Of a stretch of DNA of 64,000 nt, positions 13,120 through 22,540 are shown in pieces. Every line of letters begins with the position of its first letter. Position 1 is the first letter of the stretch. This stretch comes from Neurospora intermedia. Lineage: Eukaryota > Ascomycota > Sordariomycetes > Sordariales > Sordariaceae. Where the stretch lies: positions 496,001 to 560,000 of the forward strand of contig BTPP01000006.1 of the NCBI GenBank assembly GCA_037102815.1, given 5' to 3'. The translations under genes were made by a program, and so were the position numbers. A model generated the notes under the pieces. That model was not told the DNA's origin, searched no databases, and was given only the letters and a program-made list of their open reading frames with translations.

Positions 13120-13280
13120 TAGCGACTTATCATACCAAGGTGTCTGATTTCCCTCCTTGTATTCCAAAGTATATGGTGAAAAAACCTCCCTCCCCCTAAA
13201 AAAGAAAAAAAAAAAAAACTCAAAGGCAAAATTTTGAAATTTTTTTTTCATTCTTTTTCACTTTTACGATTTCCAACTTT

Positions 13281-13299
13281 TAACCCTAACCCTAACCCT
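13281..13299. repeat. Telomeric repeat tract in Helitron N1
   Basis: About three units of CCCTAA on the plus strand (TTAGGG on the minus strand), identical to the usual fungal telomere repeat. A reverse-orientation unit (TAGGGTTA) follows at 13312-13320. N2 keeps the same tract at 49728-49746. Confidence 0.85.
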
Positions 13300-13330
13300 C
13301 TCTCTGCATTCTAGGGTTAAAGGTCTGGCT

Positions 13331-13402
13331 TGGGACTTGGTCATTTCTGGGACTTGGTCATTTCTGGGACTTGGTTATTTTTTTGGACTTGGTCATTTCT
13401 AG
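13331..13402. repeat. 17 bp minisatellite in Helitron N1
   Basis: Four tandem copies of gggacttggtcatttct, the third with a longer T run. N2 has only two copies at the same place (49780-49812), so the array varies in length between copies of the element. Confidence 0.85.
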
Positions 13403-15340
13403 ACTACGGTCGCAACCAAAATCCTTCTTTTTAATTTCTTTTGCATTTTTCTCAACAACCAGGGCGTGCACCACAATGCGACCGGTACCAAAATGACCGC
13501 CTTTTTTTTCTCTTCAATCTGACACCGGGTGCACTTTGATGCATTTGACGGCCGCGGAGGAATCTCCGTTGCAAAGGAAAAAGTGGCTTTTTCGCTCTGC
13601 TATTCAAACCGTGTCCTGCTTGGCACTGGAAATTCCTCTTTGGGACTGCCAAGACGACGCGCACGGATCACATAGTGACCATTTTTTTTGCATTCTAACC
13701 GCTAATAGACAGATACGCCGCGCCTTCCTCGCTTGCGGCGTTGGAGTGGGCCCATGGACCACGACCTTTGGTGTGGATCTTCCATGTCACCTTTCGGGCC
13801 CACGACAACGGCCGGGCAAGCTCTGAAAGCATGGGCGTCTCAATAATAATACCAATAATTAAAAAACTTTCGAATAATTAATTGAACTATAGATTAATAT
13901 ATACTTTTTTTAGGAAGTCTTCGCCTATATTACACCTTATATTAATTACTAAACCACTTTCGGTAATAAGGAGGATCTACTATTTTTCTTCCTTAAAAGC
14001 GTTATTATTAATCTTAGTATTATAATTTGTAGGGTAATTAAATCCGAAATGGAATTTAATTATAATCGTTCTAGCCTAACCAAAAAAAAGGACGAAAATA
14101 CTAGGGCCGAATACCGGATTATATTCGACAATTTTACATTCCACCAATCGTTCATTAAAATAAATAGGGAAATATTTAACGAAATCCCTCTCGAGCTTAT
14201 TATTCTACAAATTACTTACAATAATATAAATTTAGAGATCCTCGAATATTCCGTTACCCGGAACCCTCCCCCCCGCCGGCGTAATAGGGTAACCCCTATA
14301 GGTACCTAGGATTTATAGCGGCTAATACTATTATATACTCCCGAGGGTAGTTAAACTAGTAATTATATTAGTAATTAAGGTAGTAGTAGTCACTATAGTA
14401 ATAGCGCTCGCTCTAATAACTATAGCAGCGGTCCTCATTATATTTCTAACCTAGGCTCTACAACCGATAGCCTTCGCAACCGTAGCAATCCTTACAAACG
14501 CCCCCGTAATAATCGCTATAATAATCGCCGTAGAAATACTAATAGAAGCTACAACCAATTATACTTTATACTTACAGAGGGTAATTCTTCCAGCTAACGC
14601 TAGAATATTATACTATAAAGTTAAATCCCAATTAATTATAGTTATAATAATAATAACGATAATAACCTCCCTAACCGCTACTATAACTATTAAGGTAGAG
14701 ATCGCTAGGGTAAGGACTATCGTATAATATTATTAACGGCCGATATTCCTATATCCTATTATAAGTACGGTAACTATACCGATAATACTACTAACGTTAC
14801 GCCCTATATCCCGAGGCGCAACCGCAAGCCGCCTACTACTTCTTCGGCTATACTTAATTCGGCCACTTTCGAAGAGGGTATAGGTTCCTTATATCTTTAA
14901 ATCTATTTAACGATTTCTTTTATCGCATACAGTAGTTAATAATAGTATATTCAACATTATAGCAAGCATTGTAGCAAGTATTGTAGCAAGTATCGTAGTA
15001 AGCATCGCAGCAAGCATTGTAATAAGTATCGCAGTACTCAATAGTATAATATCAAATCCAGGATTACAATATCTAATATTAGAATTAACCTACTAGCTAA
15101 TTGTACTATCTATACTCGAATTAAAGGAGTAATAATATTCTATATCCTATAATTGGTAGTATAGCCTACTAAAATCGGAAGAATAATATCGTCCCGTATA
15201 TTAACGAACTTAATCAATTAATATCTTTATTAATTTACTTATTTATTTATATATTATTATTGCTATTATTATCGTATCTAATTGAATAATATAATCAATC
15301 GTCGCAATAACGTACGATCGTATACTATAATATTTTAACC

Positions 15341-15727
15341 GAATGTAAGGGTATAATTCTATTGATTTAATTTAGTATTTTAGCGCCGTAGGGCAGCACT
15401 AGTCTTAGCGCGGCCCTTAGTCGCAATACACAAAGTCGGTGGAAGGAGCCCGAGTCTGTACTTACTTTTCTATAATCTTATGTATTCTACTCTACTACTT
15501 CCTTAAGTAGGCTGGACCTTCCCGTTCAATAACAGTTCTAAGACTTGAACCGTCCTAGGACCGTAGGCATGCATGAACCGTAATCAAAATGGCAACCGCA
15601 ACCGATTTGGCAACCGTACTGGAGGTCCTGCGACTGTACTACTGTATGGACCGACGTGCGACTGTGGTATATAAAGAAATGTAGAATGACGGTGGTCGAT
15701 CTGTTCCAAGCCTCCTATATATGCCCA
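15341..15727. other. Right terminal region of D1, GC-balanced
   Basis: A GC-balanced, lightly mutated stretch without a gene. It holds the subterminal motif ccgtcctaggaccgtagg (15548-15565), shared with the left end at 1283-1303, and a cluster of gcaaccg repeats at 15590-15625. It ends at the resumption of MULE A1. Confidence 0.4.
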
Positions 15728-16002
15728 GCTAAGTAAGCGGCGGTATAATAATTATACTAGGAGGCTATGGATTAACGTAATAAAGATAATATCGATTAAA
15801 TCCGCCGTATATATAAAAAGGTTAAAATAATTATTAGAACGTAGGCTAGCTTAGGTCCGCTTCCTAGAAGGGCCGCCAATACTAGAGTAGGGTTCTTTTA
15901 CGTCTGGTAATATATAATCTATACCCCGTCGATCCTAGAGTTTAAAATTATTTTATTACTTCTATATTATTAATTTAGGGAAATATAGGAAGCTATTATT
16001 AA

Positions 16003-16567
16003 GGGACTTACTCGGCGGGCAGTGTCACTTTTCTCCGCGGGCAGTGTTACCTTTACCTCCTTCCTTCTTAAACGAAGTATAATATAGTATCCTCATTTTT
16101 AATAAAGATTACTATAATTTATAAAGGTAGAATACAGATTGTAGTAAATAGGTCCCTGGATTAAAGTCTATATTTTACAATTACTACCCTTGTAAAAGTC
16201 TAATTTCTCTTATCCTTTCTAGTAATATAATTAATAAAAAATATATATAAGTAAAACGTTTCTTAGATTTTGAAGAAGATTGACACAAGTAGAATTGAGA
16301 GAATATATAAAACAAATAAACTAAAGGTATTACTATTCAATCCAAGTTTCATACTATATACCTTCTGCAACCGTACTTTCTTATTAAGATAACCCAGATG
16401 GTAATACTCAGTCCTCTATATTATTAGAGTATTACACGGTATTCAGGTATTAGAAGGTTATATATAACTTTAATACTGCCCTTGGAGGAAACCCTTCTCT
16501 AATATCCCTATACGGGCAGTGTACACTGCCCGCGGAGAGAAGTGACACTGCCCGCCGAGTAAGTCCC
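16003..16567. mobile_element. 565 bp MITE in MULE A1
   Basis: A non-coding element with long terminal inverted repeats (GGGACTTACTCGGCGGGCAG at the left end and its complement at the right; the repeat runs at least 28 bp with subterminal gcgggcagtgt repeats). The flanking 8 bp duplication ATTATTAA (15995-16002 and 16568-16575) is perfect. A2 lacks the insert and confirms the empty site. Termini of the same type occur at 19066-19118 beside a transposase fragment, so a MULE (or hAT) family is the probable source. The interior is AT-rich without a frame. Confidence 0.9.
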
Positions 16568-17800
16568 ATTATTAAGTAGATTACAATTGATTTACTCCCT
16601 TACAAGATAGAGTAGGCAGGATACTACACTAGGAATTACTTTAATTATAAGTAAAGAACTACGTTACCGAATGAATTTAATAACGGCTCGTTTACATTAT
16701 ATAGTTTATTTGCTCGTAGTAGTTTAGTAGATCTATATTAAGTATATACCTAACATATTAACCGCCGTTATATTTATTTTAAAGAGATTATTGCTTCTTC
16801 GTCTTTATAAGTGCGTATAGACTAGAATAGGCGTCCTTAAGTAAGTAATACCCCCCTTAATATTATTATTTAAATATATAAATTATTTAGTTATTAATAT
16901 TACTAGTTTTAAACTAACTAACCGACTACGAGGCTTCCTAATACTAATTTCAAGCCCTACATACAGCAGTTCAAATCCTAGTATAGATTACCTTGCGCCT
17001 ATAAAATAGAAGCTAAAAAGGAAGAGGGTAAATCGGTCTTAGTTACTAAAGCCGACTATCACCCGATTTAGCATTTCACTCAACGATATATAAATATCTA
17101 CACTAACGCTCCTAATCCCTCCCTATACTAACTACTATATTAGAATACAATAGATAAATATCTACAACTTCGTCTAATTGCTTAGAGTATACCAAAGGGC
17201 CGACCTCCCAAATAGGGCGGTCCATTTAGCAACGAAACTATTCTACCTAGTAAATTACCCGCCCAAGTAATTGCCCGAATAACCTAGGGCAAGAAGGTTA
17301 AACCCACAGCCCCCCGAGGCAAGTCTAAGAACACCGCGCCCATACGAACTTTAATACATTATAACTATTTATAATACGAGCTAGGCGATAGTATTAAAGA
17401 GATAGATATACGTAATAGTCAGAGTGAGGTACGCAATTGTATTATAATTAATAATAATAGGGAGGATAATAACAATAAAGAGCTAGGTCGGTATTAGGAA
17501 GAGAGGGTACAGGAGGTACAGCGGCGGGAGGAGGCGAAAAGGGAGGAGACTATTGAAATATTATTAACTGCTTTATTTAACGAGCTTTCTAAGCTATTAG
17601 ACGTTAGTATTTAAATTATAGATAATAGATAATACGAGTTTAATACTATATAGATATTACGAGATTTGAATTATAGGGAGATGGTTAGATTATGGTGATT
17701 CACATGGGGGGGTAATCCAGATGTTGTGACGCATGTAAAACGGTCAGAAATACCGCTAAAACTCGATAATTTACATGACAGCTGACATTGGGTGAAATTG

Positions 17801-17840
17801 GGTATAGGAAGGTTTGGGGTGGGTGCACGTAGGCTTTCTC
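17801..17840. repeat. MULE-A1 right terminal inverted repeat
   Basis: A 40 bp end reading ggtttggggtgggtgcacgt then aggctttctc, matching the ends of A2 (24210-24249, 27278-27317) and of the two deleted copies. Confidence 0.85.
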
Positions 17841-19118
17841 ATATTATACTGCTATTAATAGGTTCGTTATTATATTTATTAGTATTGTAATTTTAGATTG
17901 ATAGTTATATCCCCTGATGAATCGATTAACTACCGAATAAAGGGATTTTTAGTCAATAGGAAAATAGATTTCTTTATTCTAGTTTTATCTATTTATACTA
18001 TAGTTAAACGAGAGTGTAATTAATAGTATAAAGACGTTGCTAATTAAAATATAAAGATACGGGGCGAATTTATTAGCGTAAGAATAGAGGTATTAGGAGA
18101 TTTACTCTAACGGATTATATATTGTAGTTTTAATCTTATTCGTTGCTAATTGTATATTACTTAATTTAGAATACCTTTAAATAATAGAAAAAGACTGGTA
18201 TAAAATCTAGGCGAGTATAATTATATAGTTTAAAAGTAGTATAGTATACTTTATTGTTATAAGATATTAACGAAGTTTAAAATTGGTAGTTAATTTAGCC
18301 GCTAGGATATTTACTACTACTATTATATCTGGGCACCCTTAGTATATAATGTCCTATTATTATTACCTTTATTTTATTCCGTTCTTTGATTAATACGTTA
18401 TTTTAGAGTGAGCGGGATCCTTATTCCCGTATTAAGGACCTTAGAATTATTAATAGAATTAGGGGACGACCTAAGAATAGTATGGTAGAGTTACTATATA
18501 ATTAGTAAGTTCTTAATATTATGAAAGGGAAGGGTAAGGAGAAGGTAAGAAGGAAGGGGGTAAAGAAGGGAGTAAAGAACCGCCAAATATTAAAGTTATT
18601 GCTCCGCCGGTAGTAATCCTAGTTTAAGACTATTGATGAGGTTAGTACGGGTGAAAGCGACTCTGTTGTAGCTTCTGCTATTGAGGTGCAAGTACTAAGT
18701 TCGTTAGATCCTTTTGCTTTAAGTTTAAATAACGACCTTCAAATTATTGTACCCTTAAGCGATCCCTTTACTCTTTCAAGCTCTAACGAACAACCTACCC
18801 GCAAAAAGCGTACTATAGTACGGTTATTAATACTTCGAGTAGTAATTAAAAACGGGCGGACTATTAAACCTTTAAGGAGGAAGTTAGAAGAGTAGAGGTA
18901 GTTTATATTACTTAGGTAGAGATTGTATATAAATAGAGGTAATCAAATCCTTATTATCAATACTATAGAAATAGAGGTAATCTATATTATAGTCTTCAAT
19001 ACTTCAAGAAATATTATGAGATAATACTGTGGTACTGCCTGCGTAGGAATATTGGGGGTGAGTTAACTATATGGGCAGTGACACTGCCTATGGAGGAAAG
19101 TGACACTGCCCGCCGAGG
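17841..19118 (+). pseudogene. Fragment of a third MULE-like transposase (MULE-C) with right end
   Basis: Immediately right of A1. The rightward reading contains SEQDPYSRIKDLRIINRIRG then RPKNSMVEL (18400-18500, with Gln restored at stops), a Lys/Arg-rich KGKGKEKVRRKGVKKGVKN (18520-18580) and a 69-codon open frame (18686-18895) ending IKPLRRKLEE. This looks like the C-terminal tail of a MULE or similar DNA transposase; the catalytic part is not in view. At 19066-19118 lies a terminal repeat that matches the ends of the 565 bp MITE, so this is probably the source family of that MITE. A1 seems to have inserted into this gene. The superfamily is tentative. Confidence 0.45.
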
Positions 19119-19136
19119 GACTCTCTTGTACTATTT

Positions 19137-19793
19137 CTATAAGCGCCGATTGATAATAGTATATGGGTTAACGGCTATTTGGAAGTCCGATAAGTATTTA
19201 TATTTATTATAGTAATAATAGATCAATTCTAAGGTATTAAAAATAAGGCTACGGTTTATAGTACTTTGGGGGATTTCTAGTTATTATTCGATTTATTCTA
19301 CCCATTTATTTATAAAATCTTCCTCGAATACGATTATTTCTAGTTCTTATTAGTTAAATTCGTATTTATTATACTTAGGATTAAGCTGCAATTGTTCTTC
19401 GTCGAACCTAGCCGGTAAAATATTATTTATATCGGTATTTATTAAATTTTTAAATCGGCGCTATATATCCGTAAGGTCTATACCTTCGAAAATATCGTTT
19501 TGATTAATAATACCTTGGATAATAATCAGTATCGTATTAACTTAGGGAGGGAGAGATTAAATCCAACTCACCTTTACTATTACCTTTATTATTAATATCC
19601 TCCCAATTATCATTATTATTATTATTGTATATTGTGCTCGTATTAGATATGATTGTATTATTATCGCTTTTGATTAACGGAGTAAAATTTAGTGATTTTG
19701 AATATTAGGGTTAGCTACTAGTAGGTTAATATAAGTAAATCCTAGGGAGGGGTATACGTTTGTTATAATTAATCTTAAGTAGTCATAGTCCAT
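19137..19793 (-). pseudogene. Second CACTA-like copy D2, transposase N-terminal part
   Basis: A leftward relic homologous to the N-terminal third of the D1 transposase: ILPARFDEEQLQLNPKYNKY near 19440-19380, then EEDFINKWVEQIEQQLEIPQ and IYYYYNKYKYLSDFQIAVNP to 19150, against LPARFDKDQLYLNLKYIK and IYYYYNQYIELSTFQLALG in D1. The proposed start at 19793 (MDYDYLRLIITNVYPSL) differs in sequence from D1, so the two copies are distinct subfamilies. An AAT/ATT run at 19608-19627 encodes Asn repeats. The remainder is cut off by the MULE-C end at 19118. Confidence 0.55.
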
Positions 19794-20280
19794 TAATAAT
19801 ATAATTTACTTATAAGGGAGTATTATTATTATTTTTACTTACTTTAGTCCTTGGACGAGGTATAACGGAGTTGAGAAGATTGGAGGTATTACGTAATCTT
19901 AAAATATATAATCAAATATGTAAATAGAAGAAACAATTAAAGAGTGGTAATATAATTAGATCCGAAGAGAATAGATAGGAGTTAAATATAAAGGGAAGAG
20001 TTAGAATTAATATTGTAGATTAGATTGTAAGATTGCTTACTAGCTCAATAGAAGTATATTCTAGAAATTATAACCTTATTTCACTTTATAGATTAAACGG
20101 GTACTTACTTGATATAATGTAAGGTATAAGTTGTAGAGTATAGTAAATAATTAGTCGTATGCTATTTACGTAGTGTATTAAAGTTTAGATGAACCCTTTC
20201 CTATATTGAATAACCCTTATTAATCCTCTACTAAGATAGGGTATATACTTTACATTTACTAAATTCCTTTAACTACCTAC
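19794..20280. other. Divergent spacer of D2
   Basis: An AT-rich spacer between the leftward D2 transposase and the rightward Gln-rich gene, in the same place as 9873-10779 in D1. No motif can be named. Confidence 0.3.
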
Positions 20281-22240
20281 AGTATATATTCGGATAAACC
20301 CCTACAATTAACCGCCTTCCAAACCTACCTACAAATATAAGGAAGTTAATACCAAACTTTTATTACTATATTTACTATTTACACCCGCTATTTTATTTAA
20401 TTATTTGAAAATTATTAATTAATAGAAAAACTATTAGAATAGCGTCGTTATTAATAATATTCCGCTATCGAGACTATTCACCGGCCGATTACAGTAAGTA
20501 AAATATAGTTATTTATATAATACTCTGCCGTTGGTTTATTTATGCCGGTTAAAATTACCTAGAAGGCAGCTATTAAGTAAATAAAGCAACAATTACCTAC
20601 CGATATTACTATATTCCGCTATCTTATTTTAATTATTTAGTAGATTAGAAGGTAGTAGAACTATTATAGTTATATTTACCTACCTATTAAAGTACTGCGT
20701 AGTCTAGAACCGAGTAATTAAGTAAAAAACTACAAATCTCGAGCTATTATTTCTCCCTATTAAACTTCTTCCTCTTTTAAATTTCTTTAATAACTCTCCC
20801 TTCCTTAACTTTAATTAATAAATAAAGTACTACTATCTCTACCCTCGTTATATTACTAATAAAATTAGTAACAATATTTCGATTAGTTTACGATTACTAT
20901 AGTATTATTAAATCCCTCTTTACTAGTTTTGTGAATATTACCCTAATATAAGTACGTACGATTATAATTAGTAATTATTTAGATAGAAGGTTTAGGCTCT
21001 ATAAAGAGGAAGTAGAAACCCGCTTCTTTAATAAAGAGGACTATTAGCTTTGAGGGTTATTAAAATAACGATACCCGTAAGAACTTTTACGAGGATGAAT
21101 ATTACAATTACAAGTACGAGTAAAACGTAGAATAGCTTACTAATAGTGCGCCTATATTGCCTACCGATATAAATTATACTTAGCCTACGTAAGTGTCTAA
21201 TTACGCGTAAACGCCTAATTATACTTAGTAGCGTTTGGATATTGTTAGTACCTATAAATATACTTTTAAAGTATAGGTATAAGTAAGTTCTATATTTATA
21301 CTATATATAGAATCCTGTGTATATAATACTAATACTTCTGTTAGGGCTATTGCAATATTAGTTTACTAATTAGCCTAAGCCTATATACTATAGTTCAAAA
21401 AACTCTGAAAAAGACTTACGCTAAATCGAATACAACTATATTAACCGATCCTTTAATTAAAGATTCCTAGGCGGCAACCCGTCAACCTATTCCCACTCCG
21501 AATATAATATTATATAGCCGTTATGAATAATAATATATATATCTAGCTCAAAATACTATACCTCGCCCAAACTTTTTATAAGACCTATTAAACTTCTTGT
21601 CTAATAGTATAAGTACTATACCAAATAATAATAACCTTTAGAAATACTAAACTTAATTATTAAGCTACTAGCTATTCCCCCCCTAATATCTCTAATAATA
21701 ACCTTTCGGTCGTAGCTAATTTCCACCTCTATCTTCTAATTATAGTCGTAGTCGTGGTCGTAGCTAATTTCCCCCCTAGTATCCCTAATAATAACCTCCT
21801 GGTCGTAGTCGTAGTTAATTTCTCCTTCTACTTTCCAGTTAAGGCTGATTCCCTCCTCTACCTTTCGGTTGTAGTTACAATTAAGGCTAATTTCCCCCTC
21901 CGCCTTTTAATTATAGTTAGTAAAATTAATAGGATTAGTAAGGTCGGTTAATTCTACTATAATAAAGTAAAAAGAAAATTGCACCCCTTTAAAAAAGGAA
22001 GTAATTATCGTCTTTATAGATACGTAATAATTAGAGTATAATTACTAGAAGCGAATTCGGTATATAATAGTTTACGTCTATTGAAAAGATTAATAAGTAA
22101 CTATAAATAGAAGGTATAATTACGTTGGTTGGTAGTATAGGAGATGAATTTACAATTAAAACGGAAATTGCGAACGTGTAGGAGACCGATTATAATAGTA
22201 GGTAGGAGAGGGGTAGGGAAGGGGGAGGAGGGGGGTAATA
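20281..22240 (+). pseudogene. D2 Gln/Pro-rich second gene (RIP relic)
   Basis: A rightward relic of unknown function. With stops read as Gln it gives PTDINYTQPTQVSNYAQTPN near 21160-21220 and, at 21690-21900, a series of peptide repeats built on QQQPxGRSxSQFPP (PFGRSQFPP, GRGRSQFPPQYP, PPGRSRSQF). Every stop in this part is a TAA or TAG where the repeat demands Gln, which is direct evidence of RIP. Like the D1 gene it is low-complexity and diverges from a CACTA-like transposase. No enzymatic motif is visible. A gag-like protein cannot be excluded. Confidence 0.45.
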
Positions 22241-22444
22241 TTATAGGGTTAATACCCGGGTTATAAACTTTAATCTCTAAATTAGAGTTATCGTTAGCTA
22301 TAGTAGCGTAGAGCGCGCAGCCCCGATAAAAACCTCTGCGCCGGTGGATCCGTATCTCAGATAGACTTTTCCCTCCTTTATAGAACCTTAATCAAGCTAT
22401 ACGACCAGTACCCGTATTAACCGTGCTGTCCCTGTTACATTGAG
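22241..22444. other. GC-balanced stretch before Helitron 3' end
   Basis: At 22310-22440 the base composition returns to balanced and RIP marks are few. There is no gene or known repeat. It may be the interior of Helitron H3 or the right end of D2. Confidence 0.3.
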
Positions 22445-22540
22445 TTTTTTTTTTTTTTTTTTTTTTTTTCTAGAAATATCAAGTATGGGCGTCTCTCTGT
22501 CTCCCCTGGACTTCGGCTCCGCCTAGGGGAACTGTATTTT
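22445..22540 (+). mobile_element. 3' end of a further Helitron (H3)
   Basis: Plus-strand copy of the Helitron 3' terminus: a 25 bp T-run (22445-22469), ctagaaatatcaag, the inverted-repeat partner ATGGGCGTCTC (22485-22495), a hairpin (22513-22536, two stem mismatches of RIP type) and AACTGTATT. It matches N1 and N2 in reverse orientation, including the T-run. The element interrupts the Ty3/gypsy pol that continues at 22541. Its 5' end was not found in the window, so the element either extends left beyond D2 or is truncated. Confidence 0.7.

Larger units (their letters stand above)
12939..13844 (-). mobile_element. Short non-autonomous Helitron N1
   Basis: A GC-balanced, lightly mutated 906 bp insertion. 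Its ends match those of the coding Helitron E (42426-54759), and the internal body is repeated at 49366-50232 (N2). In the transcription sense of the family (minus strand) the 5' end begins ATTGAGACGCCCAT, and the 3' end carries the inverted partner ATGGGCGTCTC about 43 bp inside, followed by a hairpin and AACTGTATT. Asymmetric terminal inverted repeats of this type are described for the Helitron2 lineage. There is no coding capacity for Rep or helicase; open frames of 70-96 codons on both strands are chance frames in GC-balanced DNA. The inside holds a 41 bp A-run (13008-13048), a tRNA-like segment, telomeric repeats and a minisatellite. No target duplication is visible; the flanks are T/A-rich. 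Confidence 0.75.
10780..15340 (+). pseudogene. D1 Gln/Pro/Ser-rich second gene (RIP relic)
   Basis: A rightward relic of unknown function, interrupted by Helitron N1 at 12939-13844. Reading TAA/TAG as former CAA/CAG gives a low-complexity protein: QYSAPQYSRPQPNSYL near 12325-12375, an N-terminal part with YTPSLRFLQQLKQRYYT near 11420-11490, a basic patch YKRPRNNRYNNRRRNTNRSYN near 14490-14560, and ALQQVLQQVSQQASQQALQ near 14960-15030. The exon around 14049-14309 is still open for 86 codons. It has no motif I recognise. Position beside, and divergent from, a CACTA-like transposase suggests the role of the second protein (TnpA type) that binds subterminal repeats, but a gag-like protein of a lost retroelement is the alternative. 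D2 carries a similar gene at 20281-22240. Confidence 0.45.
1151..15727. mobile_element. Large CACTA/EnSpm-like element D1, inserted in MULE A1
   Basis: Comparison with A2 (25815-25835) shows that A1 is interrupted here by 14.6 kb of unrelated DNA. The uninterrupted host reads agtaactaagcgg. In A1 the left part ends agtaacta and the right part starts taagcgg, which fits a 2 bp TA duplication, although a 5 bp AACTA/AAGTA reading is also possible. The insert begins CATAGC and its inner right end reads, reversed, CTTAGC, a weak inverted repeat. It holds a leftward transposase relic and a rightward Gln/Pro-rich gene that diverge from 9873-10779, with GC-balanced ends at both sides. Removing nested MULE-F and Helitron N1 leaves about 10.5 kb, a normal size for CACTA elements. 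That the whole insert is one transposon is inference; that it is one insertion into A1 is nearly certain. Confidence 0.6.
15728..17840 (+). pseudogene. MULE-A copy A1, transposase 3' half and right end
   Basis: Continuation of the A1 transposase after D1; it aligns with 25820-27317 of A2. Readable parts include LTNRLRGFL near 16915-16945, GRPPK-GGPFSNE near 17200-17235 (the same GRP-K-GGPF block as in MULE-F), TAPRGKSKNTAPIRTL near 17310-17355 and a Glu/Arg-rich C-terminus ending near 17610. All breaks are TAA/TAG. The element ends with the family-A terminal repeat at 17801-17840. It is interrupted by a MITE at 16003-16567. The left target duplication lies outside the window, so the right one cannot be confirmed. 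Confidence 0.8.

Noticed and set aside
13281-13299. A true chromosome end or telomere fusion
   Set aside because: The tract is three units long and sits at the same place inside two copies of a mobile element, so it travels with the element.
13452-13826. 70- and 96-codon frames on both strands in N1
   Set aside because: Not conserved in N2 and no similarity to known proteins; chance frames in a clean, GC-balanced segment.
18686-18895. Independent small gene of 69 codons
   Set aside because: The same frame continues upstream with RIP stops as the tail of a transposase-like reading; the ATG is internal.
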